Assembly (NCBI GenBank): GCA_026713485.1
Contig: JAPOOK010000048.1
Coordinates: 1-64,000, forward strand
Reading direction: 5' to 3'
Source of the DNA: Chloroflexota bacterium
GTDB lineage: Bacteria > Chloroflexota > Dehalococcoidia > UBA6926
Length of the DNA stretch: 64,000 nucleotides
Shown here in pieces: positions 9,548-20,606 of this stretch (its first letter is position 1; each line of letters opens with the position of its first letter). The notes beneath the pieces are model-generated. The model searched no databases. It was not told the origin of the DNA and saw only the letters and a list, made by a program, of their open reading frames with translations. The position numbers and the translations under genes were made by a program.

Positions 9548-10603
9548 TCAGTTCATGCCAAGCAGTCGCTGCACAGCCGCGAGATCGGCAGGTGCCTCCT
9601 CAACGTTCAGCCCTTGTGCCATCGCATTATCCGGGTCCTTCAGCCCGTTCCCGGTAATAATGCAAACCACTCGCCGATCCTGCATCTCCGGGTGCGCCGC
9701 GGCATACTTCGCCAGCCCTGCAACCGAGGCTGCAGACGCCGGCTCGCCAAAGATTCCCTCTTGACCCGCCAGCAGTGAATACGCATCCATAATTTGCTCA
9801 TCCGTTACGCTGTCGATCAATCCACCGGAATCGTCCCGCGCAGTCACCGCCTCTTTCCAACTCGCCGGGCGGCCGATACGGATTGCGGATGCCACTGTTT
9901 CCGGTTCTTCGACAGGATGACCGAGCACAAGCGGCGCAGCGCCTGCAGCTTGAAAGCCCATCATCCGCGGCAGACGCGTCGCGTTTCCCATTTCCCGGTA
10001 TTCCTTGAAACCCCTCCAGTAGGCCGTGATATTCCCCGCGTTGCCCACGGGAATGAAGAGATCATCCGGGGCATCCCCAAGCTCATCGATAATCTCGAAC
10101 GACGCCGTCTTTTGACCCTCGATTCGGTCCGGATTGATCGAGTTCACCAGCTTGATCGGACCCGGCCCCGAAAACGACCGCACGATGTCGAGAGCGTCGT
10201 CAAATAAACCGGAAATGGCGACGACCCGCGCGCCATACATAGAGGCCTGTGCCAGCTTTCCGGCAGCAATATTGCCCTTTGGCACCACAACGATGCTCTC
10301 CAGCCCGCAGGCGGATCCATACGCTGATGCGGAAGCGCTCGTATTCCCGGTTGACGCGCAGATGACGCCGGTGCAGCCATCCTCCACAGCCTTCGCCACC
10401 GCCACAACCATCCCGCGGTCCTTGAATGACCCCGTCGGGTTCATTCCTTCCAGCTTGAAATACAGTTCACCGACGCCTAATTGAGATTCGAGGTGGCGCG
10501 ACCGGATCAGGGGCGTGCTGCCCTCTCCCAGCGAGATTTGCGGTGTTGATTCCGTAACGGCGTCAATCAGGTGGCCGTATCGCGCAAGCACGCCCATCGT
10601 CAC
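9548..10603 (-). CDS. thrC: Threonine synthase
   Basis: GSFKDRGMVVAVAKA (PLP Lys), CASTGNTSASASAYG, PVGNAGNITAYW. Confidence 0.93.
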   Translation of the reverse strand: MTMGVLARYGHLIDAVTESTPQISLGEGSTPLIRSRHLESQLGVGELYFKLEGMNPTGSFKDRGMVVAVAKAVEDGCTGVICASTGNTSASASAYGSACGLESIVVVPKGNIAAGKLAQASMYGARVVAISGLFDDALDIVRSFSGPGPIKLVNSINPDRIEGQKTASFEIIDELGDAPDDLFIPVGNAGNITAYWRGFKEYREMGNATRLPRMMGFQAAGAAPLVLGHPVEEPETVASAIRIGRPASWKEAVTARDDSGGLIDSVTDEQIMDAYSLLAGQEGIFGEPASAASVAGLAKYAAAHPEMQDRRVVCIITGNGLKDPDNAMAQGLNVEEAPADLAAVQRLLGMN

Positions 10604-10723
10604 ACCCCCCGCGTCTCTCGCGCGGCCGGGTGTGAGGCGTGCCGGCTCATGCCATCGTCCATGTCAGTCCCCCTACTGACACTTTAGCCACAAATACAGG
10701 CGCAGACATCCGTCCCGGGCTCC

Positions 10724-12046
10724 TCATTCCTCAACTCGAATGATGCTGCCGATCTCCCGCACGACGTCGAGAGCCGTCAGTTTCCCGGTCGCGTCACGCA
10801 ATGCCGATTCCCGTGCGCGGTGTGTCGTAATCACAATCTCGGCAGAACCGGCCGTTTCATCGACCTCCTGCTGAATCACGGAGGCGATGCTGATTGATGC
10901 GTCCCCCAGGATCTGCGCGATTGCTGCGAGAACACCTGGCTGATCCGATACGGTCATCCGCAGATAGTAACGAAAATCCAGCTCGTCAATCGGCCTCACC
11001 CGGCTGCCTGTGCCAGGAGTCTGCCGCGACTGCGGTCCGCCGCGCCCCGTCAGTCCGCGTGCAACCTCGATGAGGTCACTGAGAACGGCGCTTGTCGTCG
11101 GGCCGGATCCTGCCCCACGTCCGTACAGGAGCAGTTCCCCCGCCGAATCACTATCGAACTGGACCGCGTTGTAGACCCCGTCAACCTTTGCCAGCTGCGT
11201 GTCCGACGCGATGAATGCCGGATGCACTCGCACGTCCAACTCGCCGTCACCGATCTCCTTTGCGATGGCGAGCAGCTTGATTGCATACCCGAGATCATGC
11301 GCGTACCGAAAATCCCGAGGAGTCAGGTGGCCGATCCCCTCGCAATAGATAGACTCCGGCGACACTGGCGATCCGTAAGCGAGCGTCGCGAGCACTGCCA
11401 ACTTATAGACGGCGTCAGTGCCGTTGATGTCGTTGCCGGGGTCGGCCTCCGCGAATCCCTGCGCCTGCGCGTCCGAAAGGGCATCCTCAAAAGCCATGCC
11501 CTCGACGGCCATTCGCGTGAGGATGTAATTCGTCGTTCCATTGATGATTGCGCGCAGTGCCCCAACCCGCGCTCCCGTCACCCCCCGCTCTAGCGCGGAA
11601 ATGACTGGAATTGCGCCACCCACCGCAGCCTCGAACTTGAGGCTGGCCCCCTTCGCCCGGGCCATCGCCAAGAGGCCCGCGCCATGCTTGGCCATGACCT
11701 CCTTGTTGCCCGTCACAACGGAGCGACCGTCGGCCAATGCGCCTCTGATGGCGGGCAAGGCGGCATCCTCACCGCCCATTAGCTCAATAACAATATCGAC
11801 GTCAGGATTCTCAAGAACGTCTTTCGACCGAGTTGTGATCAGTGATGAATCCACAAGTGAAGACCGGCTACGTCCGGCATCGCGTACCAGGATGCCTTGT
11901 AACTTCAGCGGCAGTCCGACCGACTCCTCAAGAAACGAGCCCTGGGTCGCGAGAGCCTCCGCGACACCGGTTCCAACGACGCCCATTCCAAGCAGCCCGA
12001 CGCCGATGTATCCCCGTTCACTGGGGCCCGCAGCCCCCTTACTCAC
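10724..12046 (-). CDS. hom: Homoserine dehydrogenase with C-terminal ACT domain
   Basis: GLLGMGVVGTGVAEAL, GTTNYILTRM, GFAEADPGNDINGTDAVYKLAVLA, C-terminal ACT. Confidence 0.95.
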   Translation of the reverse strand: MSKGAAGPSERGYIGVGLLGMGVVGTGVAEALATQGSFLEESVGLPLKLQGILVRDAGRSRSSLVDSSLITTRSKDVLENPDVDIVIELMGGEDAALPAIRGALADGRSVVTGNKEVMAKHGAGLLAMARAKGASLKFEAAVGGAIPVISALERGVTGARVGALRAIINGTTNYILTRMAVEGMAFEDALSDAQAQGFAEADPGNDINGTDAVYKLAVLATLAYGSPVSPESIYCEGIGHLTPRDFRYAHDLGYAIKLLAIAKEIGDGELDVRVHPAFIASDTQLAKVDGVYNAVQFDSDSAGELLLYGRGAGSGPTTSAVLSDLIEVARGLTGRGGPQSRQTPGTGSRVRPIDELDFRYYLRMTVSDQPGVLAAIAQILGDASISIASVIQQEVDETAGSAEIVITTHRARESALRDATGKLTALDVVREIGSIIRVEE

Positions 12047-13139
12047 TCGCGCTCCTCGTCGGGAATAACTCGCGATCCTGCCTGAGTTGCTCTAAGACCC
12101 ATTGGTAGCGATCTGAACTCAGCCCTCCGCCCGGTCTGCTGAGCGCATTCGCCGCAACCAGGTCTGCGCGGTGAGCCGCAGTCCATGCCCGTAGGGCCTG
12201 ATCCTGTAGTGGCTTGATGTGATCTTCGCGCACGTCGCGCAGTTCCAATACACCTTCAGCCAGGAATATCGAAACGCCCGTTGATGTGACCACGGGGCCG
12301 GATACTTCCCCGTCGCCCAGCTCTACCATGACGTCGTTGTACTCGTCCTTGATCCCGCGCGGCACCCAACCGAGATCACCCCCCTGCTCAGCCACGGCGT
12401 TGTCGTCGGATAATTCGCGGGCCAGGTCCTGGAAGGATTCACCTGCGTCGAAGCGGTCGAGCGCCGCCCGCGCGTCAAGCAGATCCGTCTCGGAGCTGTT
12501 GAAGCGAATCTCGTACAGATGCCGTTGTTCCAGCTTGGCTGGAATACTCTCCTGGAGTACCGCCTCCAGCTTGTTTTGCAGAGCCTGCTCCCGGGCAATC
12601 TCTCGGAAGAACTCTTCGGAAACCTGCAGGATTTCAAGACGCAGCCGTAGACGCTCCCGGTACTCGGACTCGGGTATATCAGGATTGTCCACGTTAGCAA
12701 CGCCAACAATCCGCGCCTTCATCTCGTTGTCAATTTCCTGTTCGCTTACCGCCACGTTCTCCAGTGGCGCGTACTGCTTGACGATTTCACGGCGCTCCAG
12801 GTCATTCACCATGTCAAATATCAGATTGTTCAGTGATTCCGGCGCCCACGTGCCTATTGCTTGCGCCTCCGCAACAATCATCTTCAACCGTGCCAGGTAG
12901 TCACCCCACGTATAGCGTTCGTCATTGATGACAAGCGCGGTCTCGCGGTGAGGCTGAACGAAGACGACGAAATATCCCGTTGCCGGAATCACAAGCGCCG
13001 TAATCAGCAGCAGGATACCGGCCAATGACAGGATCCGCGTGAAGCGGTGCCGGCGACGGCGCTCCGTCTCACGCCGATGCCCCCCAATGACAGGCGACGA
13101 GACGACGTCCTCGTTGTTGTTCTGGTCCTGTTCGGTCAT
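12039..13139 (-). CDS. SurA/PrsA-like membrane-anchored peptidyl-prolyl isomerase (parvulin domain)
   Basis: N-terminal TM segment; SurA-N-like region; GESFQDLARELSDDNAVAEQGGDLGWVPRG parvulin signature. Confidence 0.88.
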   Translation of the reverse strand: MTEQDQNNNEDVVSSPVIGGHRRETERRRRHRFTRILSLAGILLLITALVIPATGYFVVFVQPHRETALVINDERYTWGDYLARLKMIVAEAQAIGTWAPESLNNLIFDMVNDLERREIVKQYAPLENVAVSEQEIDNEMKARIVGVANVDNPDIPESEYRERLRLRLEILQVSEEFFREIAREQALQNKLEAVLQESIPAKLEQRHLYEIRFNSSETDLLDARAALDRFDAGESFQDLARELSDDNAVAEQGGDLGWVPRGIKDEYNDVMVELGDGEVSGPVVTSTGVSIFLAEGVLELRDVREDHIKPLQDQALRAWTAAHRADLVAANALSRPGGGLSSDRYQWVLEQLRQDRELFPTRSASE

Positions 13140-13199
13140 TGTCAGAACCTTGTGCGTTTCCCGCTATTTCCGCGGGATAATTTCACTTCAGTACGGCGT

Positions 13200-13589
13200 T
13201 CAGCGTGCCGGCGGCATATCGTGGAGGGTATCCGTCGTGAACGGAATCAGTCCCGCTTGCCGCGCGCGCTTGATCTCCCGGGCCAACGCCCGCTGATGAC
13301 GCGAGCATGTGCTCGTCTTGCGCCGTGGCTCAATCCGCGCGCGCTCAGATATAAAACGCCTCAACGTCTCCGGCTGCTTGAAGTCCATCACCGCTTCCTT
13401 GTCCGCGCAGAACAAGCACACTCGGCGACGCGGATAGAAACGCCGACCGCCGCCGCCCTCGCGACGCCCGCCTGATGGCCTGTCTCCGGGTCCTCGCCCG
13501 CCCTGCGGCCTGTCGTAAGCGGGTCGCGAAGGGGGCGCAGCCGGGCGCGCGTCACTTGACTCAGGCGGAGCGGGAGTATCTGTCGTCAT
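13200..13589 (-). CDS. rpsR: 30S ribosomal protein bS18 with extended low-complexity N terminus
   Basis: RRFYPRRRVCLFC...DFKQPETLRRFISERARIEPRRKTSTCSRHQRALAREIKRARQAGLIPF. Confidence 0.95.
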   Translation of the reverse strand: MTTDTPAPPESSDARPAAPPSRPAYDRPQGGRGPGDRPSGGRREGGGGRRFYPRRRVCLFCADKEAVMDFKQPETLRRFISERARIEPRRKTSTCSRHQRALAREIKRARQAGLIPFTTDTLHDMPPAR

Positions 13590-13666
13590 TCATTTCCTCC
13601 AGGACTGGTTGCGATTAAGTCTACACGGCTTTGAGAGGGTAGTAACAGATGCTATTCCCAGAGCCC

Positions 13667-14086
13667 CTAGAACGGCAGGTCATCCTCCGGCCCGCCACCG
13701 CCCCCGAATGCCTCTCCCGGATAGTCCTCTTCACGCGGCGTCCCAGCGCCGCCCTCGCCGGGCCTGTTCATAAATACAACGTTCTGCGCCACAATCTCGA
13801 TAGTAGTTCGCGGCGTCCCGTCGCGGCCCTCCCAACGGTCGGTCCGTATGCGGCCGTCAACGTACACCTTCTGGCCCTTGCTGAGATATTGATTGCAGCG
13901 TTCCGCTAGCTGATTCCACGCGACAACGCGGAACCACTCCGTCTCCTCGTGCCGTTCGCCGTCCTGAGTGTTGTAAACCCTGTTCACAGCGACGCTGAAC
14001 GTCGTTACAGGATTCCCGTTCGGCGTGTACCTCATCTCAGGATCACTCCCAAGATTGCCGATAGCCGTCATTCTATTCAGAGTCAT
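13667..14086 (-). CDS. ssb: Single-stranded DNA-binding protein
   Basis: MTLNRMTAIGNLGSDPEMRYTPNGNPVTTFSVAVNR; rpsF-ssb-rpsR synteny. Confidence 0.95.
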   Translation of the reverse strand: MTLNRMTAIGNLGSDPEMRYTPNGNPVTTFSVAVNRVYNTQDGERHEETEWFRVVAWNQLAERCNQYLSKGQKVYVDGRIRTDRWEGRDGTPRTTIEIVAQNVVFMNRPGEGGAGTPREEDYPGEAFGGGGGPEDDLPF

Positions 14087-14113
14087 TGAGAACCACCATC
14101 CCCTACAAAGCGC

Positions 14114-14395
14114 CTATACGCGCGTCAGAAACGTTCGCAGGTGATTCTCATTTGTGCGCAGCGTTGTTTTTAAGGCCGCAATGGCATCACCCGACATATC
14201 GAAACGGGAAATAACCATCGTCCCATCGGTCTTCGCCTTGATCGGATACGCGAGTCGACGGCGTCCCTGCACCTCTGTCGTCTCGTCTGACCCACCCCGA
14301 TCGGCAATGACCTGTTTGATTCGGTCCACCGCCCCGTTCAATTCTTCTTCCTGGATCTCCGGATCCACGATCACCATCAATTCGTATCGAGTCAC
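14114..14395 (-). CDS. rpsF: 30S ribosomal protein bS6
   Basis: YELMVIVDPEIQEEE...RRRLAYPIKAKTDGTMV; synteny. Confidence 0.94.
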   Translation of the reverse strand: MTRYELMVIVDPEIQEEELNGAVDRIKQVIADRGGSDETTEVQGRRRLAYPIKAKTDGTMVISRFDMSGDAIAALKTTLRTNENHLRTFLTRV

Positions 14396-14484
14396 TCACC
14401 CTCCCTTGCCGTTTTCGCTAATGAAGTATACAAGAGACGCCATTCCACCAAACGTCTCACATATCTGGAAATTCTTGCGGTCAG

Positions 14485-15729
14485 TTAGTCGAAAAGCTGC
14501 GGAATGGGATGTGCACCGGTCAGCGCCTTGATCTCCTCGCGCGCACCCTCCAGAACAGCCGCATCCTCCGGGTTCCTTAGAACCTGTGTGATCAGTCGGG
14601 CAACGGATCGAGCGTCATCCTCGTCGAAATTCCGGCTCGTGATCGCAGGCGTCCCGATCCTGATGCCACTCCCCACCCGTGGTGGAAGCTCATCAAACGG
14701 GATCGCATTCGGATTCGTGATGATACCCACGGACTCCAATAGGTCCGCCGCAGCCTTGCCCGTCGTACCAAGCGTCGTCACGTCCACGAGGAAGAGGTGG
14801 CAGTCGGTTCCGCCGGAGACGATTCGCAATCCGTCGTCCGTCATCTCCGCTGCCATTGCCCGCGCATTCCTCAACACCTGGTCCTGGTACTCACGGAATG
14901 ACGGCCTTAGCGCCTCTCCAAAGCACACGGCCTTAGCCGCGATGGTATGCATCATCGGGCCACCCTGCGCCCCGGGGAAAACGGATCGGTCGATGGCCGA
15001 TGCGTATTCCTGCTTGCACAGGATGAATGCGCCGCGCGGCCCTCTCAGGGTCTTCTGCGTTGTAGACGTCATGATGTCTGCGTAGGGGGCGGGATCGGGG
15101 TAGACGCCGCCCGCAATCAGGCCCGCGTAGTGCGCCATGTCCACCATCAGCAGGGCGTCAACCGAGTCCGCCACACGCCGCATATGCTCGAAATCGATCG
15201 CCCGAGGATACGAACTCGCGCCCGCAACGATGATCTTTGGCCGATGCTCCCGAGCCAGCGACTCCACTTCGTCGTAATCAATCATCTCCGTCTCGCGGTC
15301 CACGCCATACGAGACGAATCGATAGTACTGGCCGGAGAAACTGACGGGACTCCCGTGGGAGAGGTGCCCTCCCTGGTCAAGCCTCATGCCGAGGATGGTG
15401 TCTCCCGGCTTAACAAAGGAAAAATACACAGCCATATTCGCCTGCACGCCACTGTGCGGCTGCACGTTCGCATGCTCCATGCCAAAGAGCTGCTTAAGGC
15501 GATCCCGAGCCAGATCCTCCACAACGTCCGCGAATTCGCATCCCGCGTAGTACCGTCGACCGGGATACCCTTCCGCGTATTTCTCCGTCAGCGCGGAACC
15601 TTGCGCCTCCATCACCGCCCGGCTCGTGTAGTTCTCGGAAGCGATGAGGATAATCGAGTCCCTCTGGCGCGCCTCCTCGCCCTCAATGGCGGCAAATACC
15701 TCGGGATCAGACTGCGACAACAGCGACAT
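14485..15729 (-). CDS. glyA: Serine hydroxymethyltransferase
   Basis: [51 protein letters not shown]. Confidence 0.97.
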   Translation of the reverse strand: MSLLSQSDPEVFAAIEGEEARQRDSIILIASENYTSRAVMEAQGSALTEKYAEGYPGRRYYAGCEFADVVEDLARDRLKQLFGMEHANVQPHSGVQANMAVYFSFVKPGDTILGMRLDQGGHLSHGSPVSFSGQYYRFVSYGVDRETEMIDYDEVESLAREHRPKIIVAGASSYPRAIDFEHMRRVADSVDALLMVDMAHYAGLIAGGVYPDPAPYADIMTSTTQKTLRGPRGAFILCKQEYASAIDRSVFPGAQGGPMMHTIAAKAVCFGEALRPSFREYQDQVLRNARAMAAEMTDDGLRIVSGGTDCHLFLVDVTTLGTTGKAAADLLESVGIITNPNAIPFDELPPRVGSGIRIGTPAITSRNFDEDDARSVARLITQVLRNPEDAAVLEGAREEIKALTGAHPIPQLFD

Positions 15730-15860
15730 GAAAGCTCCTTAATCTACCCCTTGTTTCAGTATAACAACGAGGCATCCCCACCCCCAGCCCGCTCACCCTG
15801 AGCTTGTCGAAGGACTGCCATCCGTCATTCCCGCCCATTTCCCGTCATCCCCGCGCCCCC

Positions 15861-15885
15861 CGTCATTCCCGCGAAGGCGGGAATC
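15861..15885. repeat. Type A mini-palindrome 3' of comEC
   Basis: CGTCATTCCCGCGAAGGCGGGAATC. Confidence 0.85.
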
Positions 15886-15895
15886 CGGAACTCCC

Positions 15896-18352
15896 TTATC
15901 CGGCGTCCCAACTGAGTGTGCGCCCGTCCGTCGTCAACGTCACAGTCCCGTGCATGTCTGTCCGAAGAATCGTCGGCGCGGACGGTAGCGACTCCAACCG
16001 CTCAATCGTCTCCGGATGCGGATGCCCAAACCTGTTGCCCTCGCCCGCCGTGATAACTGCAACCCTCGGCGACACGGCCTCCAAAAACTCCTCACTAGAG
16101 GAATAGCGGCTCCCCTGGTGGGCGACCTTCAGAACCGTCGCATGCAGATCCACCCCGGAATCCAGCAGAAACTCCTCTCCGGGCCTGTAGATGTCGGCCG
16201 CAAACAGGAATGACACGTCCTCGTAGGACAATTTCGCAACCACGGAATTGTCATCGTGTTCAGTGGCCGCGTCGAATGGTCTATCAGGCGGAGGATGAAC
16301 TAACTCCAGATGCGCTCCTCCCCCCAGATCCAGAGTCGTCCCCCGTTCCGCCCGCACCACAGTCAGATCGGTGCTCTCCTTCAATGCCGCCGCCCACTGC
16401 CGCCCGTAAACAGTGCCGGATTCCAGCTGCGGGTCCATCACAAACCCCACGTCATAGCGCCCCAGGGTTTCCGTGAGGCCTATCAAGTGATCCGCGCTGG
16501 GATGCGTCAAGATAACGACGTCGATACGCCGCGACCACCACGGCAGGTGCTCTGCCAGCCGCCGCTGCAGCAATGCTCCATCCGGCCCGCCGTCGATGAG
16601 AACGCGCCGACCCGTCGGCGATTCAATCAAAATGGAGTCGCCCTGTCCCACGTCCAGGACATGAACCGTCAACTGCTCTTCATGCGAGATGTAGGGAGCT
16701 GCCGCTCCAATCCCGGCAGCCGCCGTCACAATGACCAGTCCGCCCACGATCGGCCATGAGGTCAAAATCCGCCGACCGCTTGGCATGGATATGCTCGGCA
16801 GGGACACCATCGGACCCAGCAGCCCGGATGGACTCCGCAATAGCGGTATGAGGAACAAGCCGCCTATAACAAGGTAAATCAGGATTACCGCCTCAGCACT
16901 CAGCGGCGCAATCGTGATCGCGGCGAAAGTCGGCGACGAAAACACCGACGACAGCCCAAGCAGAAACGTCAGAAATGGCCATGCCGCCCACGCTGTCGCG
17001 GATGCGAGGGCCCCGTCCGCAAACACGCCAACCATACCTGTCGCTGCGGAGGCAAGCAGGACGGCAGGAAGGGCCGCTGTCCCCAACAAGCTCGCCGGTA
17101 TCGTGAACAGCGAGGTTGCGCCGAAATAGTGCAGCAACAGTGGCTTAATCCCGATAACCGCGCCCAACGACGCAGAGATTCCCGTTATGCCAACACGCTG
17201 CCAGCTGTCTGCTAGACTTGCGCCGGGGTTGGAAATATCTCCGCCGAACGGCGTCCCCATGACTCGCCGCAGCGGGTCTGTAAGAAAGACGATTCCCGCC
17301 ATCGCCGCCACAGTCATCTGGAACGACGCAGTCGCCATCACCTTCGGATCCCAGAGGGCGATAACCGTTGCCGCGAGAACCAGCGCCAAACCCCCGCTCG
17401 GCTGCCGTCCGGAGGCAATCGCTCCCAGGTAAACGCTTCCCATGATCGCTGCTCGAACCACAGGCGGATTTAGGCCTGAGAGGATCGCGTATGCCCAGAT
17501 GATTCCAAGTGGCAAGAGCACGAATAACCCAAGCCGCCGACCCAACACCATCACGCCTGTCACCAGGGCTACGCCCAGCACGACGCTCACATGGAGCCCG
17601 GAAATCGCCAGCAGATGCGCCGTTCCGGCCCGCCGCCATTCATCGCTTAGCTCCGACGGCAAATCATCTCGTTGCCCCAGCAGCAGTGCCCGCGCCAACT
17701 CCGCCTGTGGCGACGGCAAATTCCGTTCAAGTGACGCGCTCAAGCTGTCCCGCACTGAGTTGATGAGAAGCATCGGCGGAGGCGCGCGCCCGACTATCCG
17801 AAGTTGAGGCCGCATCAGGATGACAAGATCATCCCGAAACGAAACCGTTGCCTGCTCTTGGCCAGCGGCAGCATTCTCGTCATCTCCGTCCGGCACGGGA
17901 CGCTGCGGAACCCCCGTCAACGTCACGCGGTCGCCGGTGCCGAGTTCGTACGGCGGAGGATAGACCCACGCGATTGCATCCCCCGCCACGCCAAATGCAC
18001 CAAGCTCGGTTTGGTCACGCAACTGTGCGTGGTCAAGCGTCAGCCGAACGCGAACCAATTGCCCGCGACGCGACGGATCATCCCGCACGACACCTTCCAG
18101 CGCAGCCTCCCTGCCCGCAAGGCTCCCGATGGGGATCGACGATGAGTTCGCGTCCGGCAAGACCCCCCGCGCCATTCCCACCAGAACTCCCACAGTGAAT
18201 AAACAGGCCAACAGCAGGCCGCCCCGACGTGACAACAAGGAGGCTGCCGCGGCCACTGCTGCGAGTGCAACAACAATTAGGAACGGCAGATAAACAACTA
18301 GCGACAGCGCCAAACCGCAGAGTGTTCCGACAGCTAGCGAAAACAGACGCAT
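15896..18352 (-). CDS. comEC: ComEC/Rec2 DNA internalisation protein
   Basis: Competence TM domain (AHLLAISGLHVSVVLG) plus C-terminal metallo-beta-lactamase-like domain (HVLDVGQGDSILIESPTGRRVLIDGG, LTHPSADHLIG). Confidence 0.94.
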   Translation of the reverse strand: MRLFSLAVGTLCGLALSLVVYLPFLIVVALAAVAAAASLLSRRGGLLLACLFTVGVLVGMARGVLPDANSSSIPIGSLAGREAALEGVVRDDPSRRGQLVRVRLTLDHAQLRDQTELGAFGVAGDAIAWVYPPPYELGTGDRVTLTGVPQRPVPDGDDENAAAGQEQATVSFRDDLVILMRPQLRIVGRAPPPMLLINSVRDSLSASLERNLPSPQAELARALLLGQRDDLPSELSDEWRRAGTAHLLAISGLHVSVVLGVALVTGVMVLGRRLGLFVLLPLGIIWAYAILSGLNPPVVRAAIMGSVYLGAIASGRQPSGGLALVLAATVIALWDPKVMATASFQMTVAAMAGIVFLTDPLRRVMGTPFGGDISNPGASLADSWQRVGITGISASLGAVIGIKPLLLHYFGATSLFTIPASLLGTAALPAVLLASAATGMVGVFADGALASATAWAAWPFLTFLLGLSSVFSSPTFAAITIAPLSAEAVILIYLVIGGLFLIPLLRSPSGLLGPMVSLPSISMPSGRRILTSWPIVGGLVIVTAAAGIGAAAPYISHEEQLTVHVLDVGQGDSILIESPTGRRVLIDGGPDGALLQRRLAEHLPWWSRRIDVVILTHPSADHLIGLTETLGRYDVGFVMDPQLESGTVYGRQWAAALKESTDLTVVRAERGTTLDLGGGAHLELVHPPPDRPFDAATEHDDNSVVAKLSYEDVSFLFAADIYRPGEEFLLDSGVDLHATVLKVAHQGSRYSSSEEFLEAVSPRVAVITAGEGNRFGHPHPETIERLESLPSAPTILRTDMHGTVTLTTDGRTLSWDAG

Positions 18353-18358
18353 CGCGAA

Positions 18359-19579
18359 CTAGTTCACTGAGACGAATGGACGTATTGCCGCTAGCGTGGA
18401 CGGGCCGATTCCCGGAACGTCCAGCAGTTGATCCACCTCCGTGAATGCCCCGGACGCCTCCCGATAATTCACAATCGCCTGCGCCACAGTTCTACTGATG
18501 CCCGGGACGGATTCAAGCTCGCCCGCACCGGCGATATTCACATTCACGGTCGCCCGTAAAACGGGAATCGCGTACCGTGCCCCATCCTGAACTGGTTGAG
18601 CCAGGTTCAGCGCGTGCATGTCTGCCGTCGAAAGCGTGCCGCCGGCGGCCAGAATTGCATCTATAAGTCGTGTCCCGTTTGGCAGCGTGTATAACCCCGG
18701 CGTGGCCACCGCTCCCGCAATGTGCACGGTCACCTCTCCGACGGCTTCCTCACCCTTATAGGGAACGTAGTAGCGCTGACCATCCACCAGTTGCAGTGCA
18801 AGGTCCACAGCATCTGTATTCGCGCCCGCGGAAATTCCACCCGCCATGTCAATAACGTCGGTTAGGCGGGCCCCGTGGCCCAGGGTGTACGTCCCCGGTT
18901 CTGCAATGGCGCCCACGACGTGGACAAAGACTGAGCCGTTCTCTGAATCGGCCAGAGCCGACACGTCATAGCGCGCGCCATCCTGGAGCACCTCGGCAAG
19001 ATTCAGACCGGACTCATCTGCCCGGTCTGTCAGGCCACCGGCCACCGCCAATGCGTCTGTAAACCGTGAGCCCTGAGGCAATTCATAGAGCCCCGGCTCT
19101 CGCACTTCGCCCCGGACATGCACAACCACCATGTTGTTCTCAGGCGGGGTGTCCTCTTGGAGGGGAACGACATAGCTCGTGCCGTCCTCCAACTCCTCCG
19201 CCATGTTCACGGCGTTTGTGTCCGCCCCCTCAATCAGCCCTCCGGCAAGTTCGATTGCATCCACAACCCGTGAAGGCGTTGAAAGGGAATACACGCCGGG
19301 CTCCATGACTGCTCCCCCAACGTGGACGGTTACGGCGCCTATCGCCGGTTCAGATGGTGGAAGCTGGATCTCAACCGGAGCCGGCGCAAAAGCCCACTCG
19401 CGAGCCATCAAGATAGCGAATGCGACCGCGACGACAACCAGGAGTGTTGTCGCAAGTATTGGCCTCAACCGCGATGAACGAGTTTCCTCTACAGTCGCAG
19501 GGGTATCAACAGGAGTCCGCCGATCCATCCGATCCAATCCGCACCGTAACCGACTGGCCACGTTGATGCGGCCACCCAA
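18359..19579 (-). CDS. comEA: ComEA-like protein with four SLBB repeats and a C-terminal helix-hairpin-helix
   Basis: Four copies of (V)xVHVxGAVxxPGxYxLxxGxRxxDAIxxAGG; HhH NVNIAGAGELESVPGISRTVAQAIVNYREASGAFTEVDQLLDVPGIG. Confidence 0.9.
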   Translation of the reverse strand: MGGRINVASRLRCGLDRMDRRTPVDTPATVEETRSSRLRPILATTLLVVVAVAFAILMAREWAFAPAPVEIQLPPSEPAIGAVTVHVGGAVMEPGVYSLSTPSRVVDAIELAGGLIEGADTNAVNMAEELEDGTSYVVPLQEDTPPENNMVVVHVRGEVREPGLYELPQGSRFTDALAVAGGLTDRADESGLNLAEVLQDGARYDVSALADSENGSVFVHVVGAIAEPGTYTLGHGARLTDVIDMAGGISAGANTDAVDLALQLVDGQRYYVPYKGEEAVGEVTVHIAGAVATPGLYTLPNGTRLIDAILAAGGTLSTADMHALNLAQPVQDGARYAIPVLRATVNVNIAGAGELESVPGISRTVAQAIVNYREASGAFTEVDQLLDVPGIGPSTLAAIRPFVSVN

Positions 19580-19804
19580 CTTAATCCATCAACAAAACCG
19601 GCAGACAATCTGTGAGGGAAGTGTAGGAACTTGCCAACCGGTTACAGATACATACTAGTGCATCCTTGTCCGTAATCAAGACCCGACGCCGTCGATGGCT
19701 GGATTCCTGCCGCTCCCTCTCCCCCCATATACTCAAGAAGAACCTCAAGAGTCCTGACAATATTGATTTCCTGTAGCCTGCAGCCCCTAGGAGGTGCAAC
19801 CGGT

Positions 19805-20572
19805 TTGTCGTCAATAAGTCGTTCTGATGGTCGCGCCGCCGATGAACTGCGCGTGGTATCAATCACACCCGGCTACCTCGACCACGCCGAAGGATCGGCA
19901 TTAATCGTGCAGGGCAGCACCAGGGTACTCTGCGCTGCGTCCATCGAAGATCGCATTCCCGGTTGGCTGCGCGGCCAACAGAGCGGCTGGGTCACGGCGG
20001 AATACGCCATGCTCCCGCGCTCTACCCATACCCGCACCGCCCGGGCCCGTGCGCAGGGCAGGGACGTCGGACGCTCTCAAGAAATCCAGAGATTGATTGG
20101 TCGCTCGCTCCGCGCCGTTACGGATCTTGGCGCGCTCGGAGAGCGCAGTATCACTGTCGACTGTGATGTCATCCAGGCCGATGGAGGAACTCGCACCGCC
20201 GCCATCACTGGCGCGTATGTAGCGCTCTATCAGGCCATTCGTTGGGCGCAGAACGCCGCATTGGAAGCCGGCGAAGAAGACCCCTTTCCAACCTTTCCCC
20301 TCAAGGAGGCGGTCGCCGCCGTTTCCGTCGGCATCATGGCCGGCCCATCCGAGGACGAAATGCTCCTTGACCTCTGCTACGAAGAAGACTCCGAAGCAGG
20401 AGCTGATTTCAACATCGTCGCAACAGAATCCGGCCGCCTAGTGGAAGTGCAGGGCACAGCCGAAGGCTCAACCTACACCCGCCCCCAACTCGACTCCGTC
20501 CTAGACCTCGCCATACAGGGCATCACCAACCTCATCGCTGCCCAAAACGCTGCAATAGCCGCGCTGGCATAG
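19805..20572 (+). CDS. rph: Ribonuclease PH (TTG start proposed; AGGAGG at 19789-19794)
   Basis: [73 protein letters not shown]. The track calls the start at 19763. Confidence 0.95.
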   Translation: MSSISRSDGRAADELRVVSITPGYLDHAEGSALIVQGSTRVLCAASIEDRIPGWLRGQQSGWVTAEYAMLPRSTHTRTARARAQGRDVGRSQEIQRLIGRSLRAVTDLGALGERSITVDCDVIQADGGTRTAAITGAYVALYQAIRWAQNAALEAGEEDPFPTFPLKEAVAAVSVGIMAGPSEDEMLLDLCYEEDSEAGADFNIVATESGRLVEVQGTAEGSTYTRPQLDSVLDLAIQGITNLIAAQNAAIAALA

Positions 20573-20606
20573 TTGAATCCCGAGAATACTGAAAAAGACA
20601 AACGAT

